Notes under the pieces: generated by a model
The model's database searches: none
The model's input: the letters and a program-made list of their open reading frames with translations, nothing else
Told to the model about the DNA's origin: nothing
Shown: positions 42,269-53,336 of the stretch, piece by piece
Numbering within the stretch: position 1 is the first letter of the stretch
Layout of the letters: every line of letters begins with the position of its first letter
Made by a program: the position numbers and the translations under genes
From: Monosporascus cannonballus
Lineage: Eukaryota; Ascomycota; Sordariomycetes; Xylariales
NCBI GenBank assembly: GCA_004154925.1
Contig: QJNS01000106.1
Location: 124,001 to 188,000, forward strand
DNA: 64,000 nucleotides
Direction: 5' to 3'

Positions 42269-45200
42269 ATGTCACACCTTACTCTCCAATGTAATCGTGA
42301 AAGTCTGTCAGATTCACAGCAGCGACAGAGAGCCAGCCCTGTTGGGGACAGTCCAGCAATACCCGGTAGAGCCGTGGTAAACTCCACTGATTCTAATAAG
42401 CCGCGGTCTCTACACATCCCTGGTTCTGGCACGAGGCAAGTAAACATACGCTCCTAGCCACCCTTTGGTCTTTGTCTCTTTATGCCCAACTGCATTCTGC
42501 CAAGCGTTACTTGTCCTAAGTACGGTTGGGCATACTCGAAGTTGTCGCCGACGAGCCTAGGCGCATGACGAGTGTATGTGGATATGTTTCAATAGAGGGC
42601 TTGATTTGCGAACTCTCATACATTCGACCTCAGCTCTAACTTGACCCCACTTGTTAGATCGCTAAGGAAACCCGCTCCTAGTCCGTTGCATACGAGTACC
42701 GGTGTCTCTTCCCCGTCGAGCGCAAGCCCAAATCGTGTGGGATTCGCTTCATCAGCTGGCGCGCCGCCGTTAATCACCACGATCTCTCGTATTTCGGACG
42801 GCGAAGTGCGGAATCCTTTCTCGCCAGTGGACAACATGGAGAACGCTCCCCTCGCGGGACGAAGCTTCTTCCAAGAGGAGGACGTGTCTCCTACCTCTTC
42901 GCCAGTGTCAGATGGTATCAGGTTCGTAGGATCGCGTGCAGCGCGGATGCCATATCCCCTCAGGCTTGCTTCGCTTCCTTGTCGAATGGACAGTTCCTAT
43001 CTAACTATCTTCTCGTAGGTCGAGGGCGGCGCCTACCCCTCTGAACGACTCTGGAACAGTACTTGATCAGAACGTAACTGCAAGCCCTCCCGTAGGCTTT
43101 GGTGCCACGACTATTTCGAAAATGGGGAGCTCACCTGTTCCCCCTAATCCCGTTCTCGGAAAGGGTGCTCCTCGAACCTCGTCCATTGACTCGGCAATAT
43201 CTGCAATATCGTCTAATAGGGCGTCGCCGGAAGGCACGCCGGGGACTACGGATATTGCCAACTTGATCAAGGCAGCTGGCAGCCCTGAAGCTGTCATTCA
43301 ATACCTGTTAAAGGAGAAGCAGTCGCAATCCCAACAGAATTCACAGCTATGGAGGCTCGTCGATAAGCAAAGAGCAATGATATTGGGCTTGAACAAGGAT
43401 CTCGAGCGGGCGCTGAAAGACAAGGAGAAATATAGGAAGAAGCTTAAAGAGGTCATGGCTGCTCAGCATACTCTTCCGAAGAATGATTCCACGCAGTCCA
43501 CAGCAGCCACAGTTCCACACGCTACGACCAGCGTCGCTAAGGAAGAAGTGTTAAATGGCCCCCCGTCACCTTCAAACCCCGATTCGGACAGTGCCAGGCA
43601 TTCGCCTATTGATGTGTCTCTGGCACCGTACCCGATTACGCCTCCAGCAGATCAGATGATCAACGCATCTTCGGTGGTGGGTGAACTTCTAAACCCCACG
43701 CATTCCATGCCTAAAGCGTCCGAACATGCTTTAGACCACTTCGACCACGAAGAGGAAGATCGTGCTGCCGAGGCGGCACAAAAGGAGTCTGACATGGCAG
43801 GAGGCCTCCCATTTAGCTTCTCTTTACCACCTTCTCGAAGTCTTCCAAGCGAACCTCCCCGGGGTCCGCCTCCTAACCCGCCAGTAGCACCCGCAGTGTC
43901 TGTTATCGAAGCGACACCGTTAATAGACCAAGGCAGCCCCAAATTTCCTCCCCCCTTAGCACCGCCACCTCGAAAGCCGCCGCCTGCTCCTCTACAGCTA
44001 AGGAGCGATGCGAAAGCCCCACCCGCACCTCTCGAGGAAGACCACGACTCCGATTCTGATTATGATTCCTTGCTAGCAGTGGACGATGCGCCGATTCTGG
44101 AGAAACGGGGTAGAAGACGGACTCGCGAAGAGGACGACGAGGTGCGGGAAGTGTTAGCGCAGAAAGAGGCGGAAGCTCGCAGTCTATCTAAGAAGAGCAA
44201 GAAGAGCAGTCACAAAGGGTCACCAACAGCGGCTATGCCGGAACCACCTCATGGTGAAATGCCAGCGAAACCGAGAAATACGGAGGGCCAACAAACACTG
44301 ATGCCCGAAAATGTCCCGGCGTCACTAGCCGGCGTCTTGAGCGGCGATGAACCGAAATCGAGGACACTCACGGCGCCACTTCTAAGCCCGGGCTTACCTG
44401 CCAGTCCTCGGCCGATGACCTTTAAATCGTCTGTTCATTCTCCTCCGCTATCACCTCGAGGTGTGGTCATGCCCGCTGCGCCACTGTCGCCCAGGGCCCC
44501 AAGACAACCGATCCCGCTTCCGCCGAATACGCCGCTTTCTACGTCTTCACCCGAGAACTTGATGAAAACGACGAGTCATAAATCACTTGATAGCGCGAAG
44601 GAAGGGACCGGAAATGCGCAGCCAAGCCCATTAGGCCGGCAGAGCCCAACGGAGCGCGCCAAAATCTACAGAGGTTTCGTTACGGACGAGTATCCTGATC
44701 TACTCCTTCCTCCGAATGCTCTTCCATCCATCGAGGTCAAGGTAGCTTCGTCGCGGATGAAACCATCCAGAGCCAGCATGCTTTCTCTGACACAGCTGGA
44801 AGAAGACCCCGTTTTTACCCTAGCTATCTTTTCCCGATCTGAAAGCACCGAGCTATGGAGAGTGGAGAAGGACATCGCCTCCTTTGGGAAACTTGATCAA
44901 CGGATGAAACAGTGTCCCGCCTTCACTACTAAGACGCCGGATAGGTCTTTATTCAGCGGTCATTCTCCGGCTAAGTTGGATGCTCGCCGAGTCGCTCTGG
45001 ATCAGTATCTCAATGGACTTCTCAATACCCCATTGGATTTGCCAATTGCGGTGGAGTTTTGCAAATATCTGTCAAGCAACGCCCTTCCACCAAATGTTGA
45101 TGACAACGGCTCTACATCCGAATTGGCTAGCGAAACTGGCTCACAGAATAAAGGACCAGGTGGAAGACCATTCAAGAATGGCTATCTGACGAAGAGAGGC

Positions 45201-47066
45201 AAAAATTTTGGTGGATGGAAGGCTCGATTCTTTGTGCTCGATGGGCCTCATCTGAAGTATTACGAGACGCCTGGCGGCGCGCATCTCGGAACTATTAAAC
45301 TCCAAAACGCACAGATTGGGAAGCAATCACAACACAATGAGGGCCCCTCCGCGAAAAATTCGAACGGCGACGAATTGGATAACGAGTATCGCCATGCTTT
45401 CTTAATCCTAGAGCCGAAAAAGAAGGACTCGAGCAGCTACGTCAAACACGTTCTGTGCGCCGAGAGCGACAGAGAACGCGATCAATGGGTTGAAACATTG
45501 CTTCAGTGGATCAACTATAGGGAAAACAACGAAGATGAGGCGTCTACTGGCGCTGGTAGCGATCGTCAAGCATCAGGAAAGGCTACTCGCGCAAACGGTT
45601 CGAACACTAAGAAGAAGGTGCACGGTCAAGCACGTCATCAAGAGACCCACGGCAGCAACAACAATGCCTTGATTGGGATGAGCTATGATTCCGCCCAACA
45701 GGGAGATCTCCCGGACAATACTCCGCCTAATCGAGGGACAACAGTTTCTCCTGAGCCCCTAGATCGGGCTGGTGGCTCTGCCTACAACATCTCTGCCCCG
45801 AGAGACCCTCAGCTTATCTCCGACACGTCTTCGTGGGGGGGAAAGTCGGCTGCCGCGTCATCTGGACCGTCAATAGAGGAGAAGAAACAGCGGAAACGGA
45901 GCTTCTTTGGCTTCGGACCGAAGACACGAGGGTCAGCCGACGATCACGAACCTTTGTACGGTGGGGGAAGTGGCCAGAGTGCACTCAACGAACCAAGAGG
46001 CGTTGCCAGACAGGTTTTTGGCGCAACGCTGACTGAAGCGGTCAAATACAACAGCCCCACGGACGTTAGTGTTCCTCTGCCAGCGGTCGTCTACCGGTGC
46101 ATTCAGTACCTCGATCTCAAGAATGCGATTTTAGAGGAGGGTATTTTCCGCCTTAGCGGCTCAAACATTGTCATCAAACAACTCCGTGAGAGATTCAACG
46201 CAGAAAGCGACATCAACCTACTTACAGACGAGACATATTACGATATCCATGCCGTAGCCTCTCTCCTGAAGCTCTACCTTCGTGAGCTTCCAACGTCGAT
46301 CCTTACCAGAGAACTGCACATGCAGTTCGTCTCCGTCACCGAAATGCCCAATCGAAAAGAAAAGCTCGCAGCGGTGGCAGAGCTTGTAGAACGGCTTCCG
46401 CAAGCCAACGCCACGCTGCTGAAATACTTGATTGCCTTCTTGATCAAAATTATCAACCATGCAGACATAAACAAGATGACAGTGAGGAACGTTGGCATCG
46501 TTTTCTCTCCCACGCTCAACATACCTGCACCTGTCTTCGCATTGCTCCTGCAGAACTATGAGGCTGTTTTTGGCATCGACCCAGGAGAGTACGAACTACC
46601 ATCCCCTGTCTCCGAGGTAGACTCACGAACCCAAGTGGAGTCACAGCCGCGTCGCCCCTCAACTTCTGGGGCAGCAGGGCCTCCGCATCAACAAAGGTTG
46701 ATGGACCAGAGCCAGCAGCGATCTACACCTACACCACCTCTGGTTCGGCCAAACGGCTACGAGCCCCCGTACATGAATCAACTCGGCAACGGATCGCAGG
46801 CTTCCCTTCGCCCTCCTTATGAGACCGGGATTGGAGCACCGCCATCTGGCTACGATCACACTGTGGGGCCGCAACAGCAGCAGCAACACGCATACGACCA
46901 CCCGCATTACGGTTATTCTTATGACTCAGACCATAATGATCACTCCGCGGTGTCCCAGGACGAATCTCATCAAAGTAGGTCCAAAAAGAGGGAAAGTTCC
47001 ATGTTTATGATGGGCTTGAATAGTCAGGGTTCAAAGAGCCGGCTTAGGGAGGAGGTTCAGATGTAA
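42269..47066 (+). CDS. BEM3: Bem3-type PX-PH-RhoGAP, Cdc42/Rho GTPase-activating protein
   Basis: Preferred model of three exons: 42269-42435, 42658-42921 and 43019-47066; 1492 aa. Intron 1 (222 bp) uses a GC donor (GAG|GCAAGT) and TTAG acceptor; intron 2 (97 bp) is GTTCGT...TAG with branch-like CTAAC. A Ser/Pro-rich N-terminus is followed by a coiled coil at about 240-290 and an acidic, proline-rich region. A PX domain lies at about 698-832 and a PH domain at about 861-973 (KNGYLTKRGKNFGGWKARFFVL). RhoGAP spans about 1145-1328, with arginine finger GIFRLSGS (Arg near 1188), then Gln-rich and Ser-rich tails. This domain order is that of yeast Bem3, which inactivates Cdc42 at polarity sites and binds phosphoinositides. 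If the GC-AG intron is not used, translation could begin at ATG 42836, leaving all domains intact. Confidence 0.9.
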
Positions 47067-50038
47067 TCTGCAGTTTGGATATGGGGGAGTATTGGACAGC
47101 ATCATCATGTTTCAACGATTTCGACTTCTATGTACCCCACGATATGATATACCATGTCTTATTCATATTTCGACACAGATACCAGGCTATCTGCTTTATG
47201 GCACATCCAATAACCATTCAATTGTCCTTGTTGTATGCTTTTTGATCTCGCCCGTATCCTGTCTTATCGCATCGCTGTGCCAACCAAGAGTCCAAGTTGG
47301 GCCCCTAGACAACGTTTAGCTTATACACGGCTTGGCTGAAAGCCGCTGTAATTCACAGTCCAGACCGTTTCCTTCCAATGAGGACCCAGGTGGTATCCTA
47401 CACTGCGCGGTTGATACACTTATCCTCGCCCGTACTGCTAGGATGCCTGAACGGCAGGTCTGGCATCCCGGGCTGCCTGGGGGAGGTGTTGGTATTAGCG
47501 CGCGGAATGGTGCAGTAGACCGCTACCCCGCCGTTCGCCGGGCACGCCTTGCGAGGTCGCTAGAACGAGCTGTGCAGGGTCGACCCACGGATGGGGATAT
47601 GCTGTGGCTTGAACAAACCGCCAGTCAGCCTCAAGGACCCCCGAGCCCTCCCGCATGTAGCTAGCGATACAGGCTTGCCCAGCTCCCTCGCGTGTGGCTC
47701 CCCCTCGCGTGTGATGTCATAGTTTGGATGTGTCAGATATTCGGGCCCCAGTTGTTGAGCCCACCTCCTGGGATTGTGGGGGACGACGGCGGCGGCGTGG
47801 TGGGTGGAGGGTGGCGCGATAAATAATTCATGGCATCAAGAGTGCCAACCCCTTGTCGCTTGTTCTCACCCCCGGATGGGCTTGGCGCGTTAAACTTGTT
47901 CGGTCGAGATTGGCCGGATATGAAGACCGTGCCTTTTTTGTTTTTCAGTTTTACCCTTGGTCTACCCCGGGATACGTGATGGATGCATTGGCTTTACCTG
48001 GAGCCTTGTGTTGGTTGACACTGGTCAACCCGGCAGGGTCCTCGACCCCCTTGATGACATTAAATACTTTTGTATTCGGATGAGTTAATAGACAGGCCGC
48101 CAACAGTCGGTCTCAGTTCTGGGCCGTTTGATCGGTACGACCATATTATTTCCCATGTTCTTGGTTAAAGTGGCTCCTCTATATGAAGGCAAGGCGGGTT
48201 CGTGGAGTCCCCGACAATGCTATCCCGGAAATACCCCTAACATATCATATATCAGATCAACAATCTTCCTTCTAGTTGTTTGCGCCCCGGACCGTTCGAA
48301 TAACTCTTCTAGTACTAAATGCCACCTGAAGTGAGTGTTGGGAAGCAGAGCCTTGGGTCGATCAGGGACCTTCTAGCGGTGATTTAAGGCTTCTAATATA
48401 TTGAATCTTCGGCTCGTTATTATGAGGACTCTGTGGGAATAGGCCGAGCTGGCGGAGAATGAACGTCATGGATATTATACATACTCCCAATACGCCATAC
48501 AGCCGCGGTTGCAAATTCCTGGGATAATAATCTTTTGCTCGTAGTGCACTAGTTAAGAGGTTAGGTGAAGGCCAATCATCTGCTTTTCCGGGTTCCCACC
48601 TATGGCGCCTTATAGAACATCATACGATCATGATATATTCCATCTGCCCCGGTAGGGGGGTCACAGATAAGTCTAAAGCATGCCATCACCTATTTCGGGA
48701 TGTCAAGATAAAGATCTCTAAGTGTTAGTCGAGAATGATAAGCAGGGCGCCTATTCAGGGAGTTGTTAGGAGACTTGGCCTTCTCCAAGAGCCACTTCAA
48801 TCCTAGCTTCGTGCGTTCCTTTCACATGTGAGCATAGTCTATGGAGTCGATATTACAAATGGCTCCCCTGAGGATCTCCAATTTGGAGGAGGATCGTTAA
48901 AGAGAATCAAGGGGAAGAACAGCTAACCATATGAAATAGCTAGTGGGATTGTTCGCAGGGAAATGATTAATCATACGCAGATACCAACTTCTCCCCACCT
49001 CGCGTAAATTGTCCCCTTATTGTGAGAGATCACGATGTAAGAAGTGAGAATATTTCAATCTGCTGTATGTGGGCACGGGAAGATATCTGATTTCGTGTCA
49101 TACTTGATACTAGGAGACTGCGGTCCGCTTCAGCCTTCAGGCACACTGGAAGGGCTGTGTGTGTGTATCTGTAAGCATTTAATGATCCAGCCCGCTATTA
49201 CCGAGCAGGTATATACTGGAAAGCAATCACATCACATTACCGCGGCTCAGTACCGACTTAAATTGATCCAGCCCGGCGATGACGCGTATAGTGATCATAT
49301 TGTCAGTAGATTCAACGGTACGGAGCTGGGTCCACTGAACGTGGCCATCCCTGGTGGTCCAGAGAAACTTCTTTGCAGTGAATACAACGCACCAGAGGCA
49401 AAGACTTTCTCGACAGGGGATGAACCCTGATAGCGTGTCCATAATATCCGTACCTGGATGCGGAAGTATTGTGGCGTAACTTCGCAGTTCTGTCTCGTAG
49501 ACGAGCAAATTAATATGTCCTCGTGCTGGGACAGGAGACACAACTTCATCTTCCGCTACTCCATCAGTATGTGTTCTGAATTGGTGTCTCCTGGGTTCCA
49601 TGACGTTCCTAGAAAATATGGAGGGCAATGTATCATGCAGATAAAACTTGCGGGAATCCTGGTCTTGAGAGACTTATGTCGGTCTCCTCTAATATCTACT
49701 AGTAGATAGGGTAGATTAGCGAGAGACCGTGAGAAGTAAGCGTCCTGTTTGAGCTGCACACATACACAGTCCCAACGTTTGAGTTTGCTAGTTGAGGTTT
49801 CTCAAGCATGGGCCCAGACATTGATCTTCCAATAGGAGAGTTCTCCGGTTCGGCGTGATGCCCGCGCTTTCTACCGAATCAGATCTTCCACCTTATTTTA
49901 ACAGTCAGATGACCCCTCTTTATCCAGACTCGTTAAATCGTACCTATCAAGGGCGAGGAATGGGCGTATGTTGATTCTCCTGTGGGGTCTTGCAAAGAAT
50001 GCCGTGCGGCAGTTTGTCGACCAGCCACCTCGCCCGCG
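47067..50038. other. Gene-poor region between BEM3 and the bZIP gene
   Basis: About 3 kb with no supported gene. Near 47690 the words CCCTCGCGTGTG and CCCCTCGCGTGTG form a short imperfect tandem repeat. Open frames at 49044-49430 (plus) and 49227-49628 (minus) overlap antisense to each other and show no motif. Confidence 0.45.
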
Positions 50039-50344
50039 ATGTCGATTTCGCCACTGCTGGCGGGAGTGTCTCGGCGTTCAACTGGATTCCGTCAGAATAT
50101 AACAGTCGTGCAACTGCACAATCTCCGAGTATTGAACGAACCCCAGAAAACATCTGACCCAATCGCCACTCGCGATTCGGTGGAATCACCTGATCACGGC
50201 CGACATTCGACTCGACCTCCCCACGAAGCGAGATGGCAACCACAGCGAACGAGCCAGGTCAATGGCGGATGCCATGGGATTCGACGACGCGGGATCTGTT
50301 TAACATTTACCCGGATAGCCTCCTCTCACTCAATGGCTCCATGA
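50039..50344 (+). promoter_or_regulatory. Upstream ORF overlapping the bZIP start codon
   Basis: ATG at 50039 opens a 101-codon frame that ends at TGA 50344, 112 nt beyond the bZIP start at 50233 and in a different frame. If the mRNA begins upstream of 50039, ribosomes starting here would miss the main start, the same geometry as the overlapping uORF of ATF4-type bZIP mRNAs. The transcript start is unknown, so this is inference. Confidence 0.35.
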
Positions 50345-51210
50345 CTATGTCGCAGAGCGGCCTCTGGGACTTATCAGGCCCGGCAGTCGAAGCGGATGGC
50401 ACAACCACAGATAGAAGATTCAGCGATGCTTCTCAGTGTTCTGATGACGTGAGGTTTTTCAAGTCTTCATACGTTGAGGCGTACTTACCTAGATTGCCAG
50501 TATTCCTACATCGAACGACGGCAACCCGATTCATCACTCGAACACACCTTTGACCCTTCTCAAAACCTAGACTGCGGCGAAACAGACACATCTCCCCAGA
50601 CCGGAGAAGCAGATCCCCAGCATAATTGGCCATCGGCACCGACACGTAAACGACGGAAAGGCGACATACCGGACACATCCATCAGCAACAGTCACCAGCC
50701 GTGGTCTTCGACACGACTAGGGAAGAGCCGCAGGGATCGTGAACGCAATAGAATGGTTAGTAAGGCCTGGCCCATCCCAAGTCTTCTCTGTCACTGGGAT
50801 AAATCCCCTCTCCCCTTCGCGTGTTATCTAGAGACCGCCCTACATATTTAGACTCTTGCCCGGTTTTTGTTAGTTAGCCACTAACGTGAGGAGCCGCAAA
50901 GGCTGCAGCCAAGTGCCGTCAGAAGGCAAAGCAAAGCGTTTCTGAGCTGCAGAACCGCGAGAGAGCGCTACTACAGCAGAACCGATATCTCACGGCACAT
51001 GCCGGTAGCCTGAGGGAGGAGGTAATCAATTTGAAGAACGAGATTCTTCGACACAGCCACTGCGATAGTGATGTAAGTTGGTATCGATGCCTTTCCCTTC
51101 TACTGATGTCAAGAGAATTGTATTGCTGAATCCACCAGGATTCAAGTGCATTCTTCCCTAAGCGGAGCCCAGGGGCTCCTCCATTGCGCTTAATCGGTCC
51201 CAAGCAGTAG
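50233..51210 (+). CDS. ATF/CREB-like bZIP transcription factor, 237 aa
   Basis: Four exons: 50233-50448, 50501-50755, 50902-51072 and 51139-51210, with introns of 52, 146 and 66 bp, all phase 0. The N-terminal half is Ser/Thr/Asp-rich and likely disordered. Residues 135-145 have a basic patch (TRKRRKGD). The basic region RRDRERNRMAAAKCRQKAKQ at about 148-167 carries the NxxAAxxCR DNA-contact signature of ATF/CREB-type factors, and a leucine-zipper-like heptad segment follows to about 200. An intron splits the basic region exactly after NRM, a position that also confirms the frame. The protein is short, with only about 25 residues after the zipper. ATF/CREB factors in fungi act in stress, conidiation and secondary metabolism; the exact branch is not assigned. 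Confidence 0.88.
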
Positions 51211-52934
51211 CCACTGACTTTCGCTGATCAGGTGATACAATCATACATCAACAAGGCTGCTCGAGAGATACAATAATATTTCAGGTTCACTAGCTCGGCT
51301 GCGACCTGAGCCAGCGAATGTGAAATCGATACCCGCAGAACATCGGCATTTATTCTAGCTCGCTATCAGCGTATGATCACAAACTGGTCTGCTTTGTCCC
51401 AACGCCTTTACTTCCAAACATGTGCCCTTACCAGAACGTCGGAGAACCTCCACACTCGTTAGGATGAGCCCGCAGTATATTTGAGGGGCATAGAGTGTGT
51501 ATTTGAAATCCCTCAGCCAGTCCGTGTCCGTTGTCCGTATTGGGTTACGCTGTGCGGATGCTGTCGACGCCAGAATTCATGGAGAGTTACCAGAGAATGA
51601 GAAGCCGCGGAAATGGGAATGGCGGGATGCCGGGACAGGTTTATGCGATGAATAATGACCTTACGTGCATAACGACTATCAGTGAAGCCGAGAAGAAGCA
51701 GTCGAAGTAGATGGAGGGCTCGGGAGTTCGAGTATTCATGAAAGGGGAGCCCCACGAACGGTAGTTTTCCATCTGAGATATTTACTGAATAGTTGACATA
51801 GAGAAAATCGAGACACTTCGAAGGCAGGGCCCCAAGGCCTCCCGAATATGGACGGCTATCTCGATGAATACGTCTTGGATGCTAACAGTGGTGGGAGTAG
51901 AGCGTCTTAAGTGTACCTCCTCGACACAGACCCACTGTCTCGCCCGCTTGCATGCAGCCGACGACGGATATCTGTGGACGAGTGTAACCGCTGTCACGAA
52001 CACCGATCAGGAGCGGGCAGTGGGCCAATATGCCAAGGCAGAATGCACCCGCGCTCAATTTGCGAGGGTATCTAGGAGGAGGCCCAATGACAGAGTAATC
52101 ACGTCGATGTGACGGATACAGGATGGTCCCCCTGTCACCTTGCAGGTTGACGTCGCTGCTGACATAGTTGTTTTTAAAGGAGATAGGGTTGAGTGCGGTT
52201 AAGAAGATTAATATGGTTTTCCAGTGGCTAAAACTTTAAGCTGGGCTTGTTTTATTCCAAAAAGCCGTTGAAATACATGTTTATTTGATATGGTATATCA
52301 CATATGTGTGCTATCTATTTCCAATGATTCAAGTACATGCTTACCTTGGTCACCGTGCCGTCTTCGGATCGGTTACCCTGTGTGCACATTATGGCAAGTC
52401 GGCTAGCTTACGGGACTGAACGTCGAGTGCCTTGAAATGACACAGAAGTTTACGACTTCTGTGGTAAGCGTGACGTTTGAATTCATACTACATACGTCAT
52501 CGCTAGCAACTCTGAAGTACATGTAGATACTTCCATCATCTAATGTAGGTAGATATCTTGATTGACGTGGTCGTGCCGTTGGCAAAGCGTAACAGAAGGT
52601 GTTCTCACAATATCAACGGGTGTAGGCTATTACTAACAAACTACCAAATTCAATGTTATAACTTCGGCGAGGTAGACATTTTTTTCTTTTTACGCTCTTG
52701 AGCTTAGTCTTCTTCATAATTTTATAGTTCCCACTGTTCGCTCGTATGATGAGACCGTGGCACATCTTCCAAATTTCCGCACAAGTGGCTACAAATAGTC
52801 CCCGAAGTCGGGACCATGTCTCCGCGGAGCCGAACGTCTCCGCCAACGAATGAATTACAGGCAATGGATGCGGCGTCGCATACGAACCGCCGTACGGATT
52901 ATCATACATATGCAAATACAAGGTCATGATGCAG
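51211..52934. other. Intergenic region, no gene seen
   Basis: Open frames are below 85 codons except a 120-codon minus frame (52613-52975) that is AT-rich, lysine-rich at its end and overlaps the decayed gene on the opposite strand. No RNA gene or repeat recognised. Confidence 0.45.
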
Positions 52935-53336
52935 AAGTCACAAATCCCGATAGCTGGGGCCACAAAAGCCAGCATGGCGGCGCCACAATTAAGACCCTCG
53001 TGGAAGCAACGCAGCGGCAGTCCGCGCCAACCCCCAGAATGCTCGCGCTTATGCTCTCAGCGTCGTTCGAAAAGGTGTAAGACCTCGCTCGGAGGCCACC
53101 AGGAGCACGTCGCCCTCGTCGAAGAGGACGAGCCGATATTCGCGGAAGCCGAGGACATAGTCAGGCGGATCGTCAGGCATGACATGTCGCGTCTTTGAAC
53201 GCCCCTAGGCCGAGGCGTGAGGTGGCTTGTAGACGATGCCGGGAAGAGCATGGACTGGTTTGAGAGGGTCGGCTTCGAGGCCGATATCAAGGCGCCCAGG
53301 AGGAAAGACGAGCAGGTGCAGGACATTGAGAGCTAG
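52935..53336 (+). pseudogene. Decayed protein-coding gene (3' part), function not recognised
   Basis: Coding-type sequence with G/C-rich third positions is visible but broken. One frame reads ATIKTLVEATQRQ...PRMLALMLSASFEK and stops at 53080. The reading then continues in another frame with GGHQEHVALVEEDEPIFAEA and IVRRIVRHDMSRL, hits TGA at 53196-53198, and carries on in the same frame for 45 codons (RGVRWLVDDAGKSMDWFERV ... DEQVQDIES) to a natural-looking TAG at 53334-53336. The TGA could come from CGA (Arg) by a C-to-T change. At least one frameshift plus one nonsense codon argue for a pseudogene. I do not recognise the ancestor, and the 5' end is not visible. Confidence 0.6.

Noticed and set aside
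42641..42657. Start of BEM3 at 42641
   Set aside because: The codon there is TTG and lies directly before a TTAG acceptor; an upstream ATG exon joins in frame.
49044..49628. Antisense pair of 128- and 133-codon frames
   Set aside because: Mutually overlapping, motif-free and without splice support.
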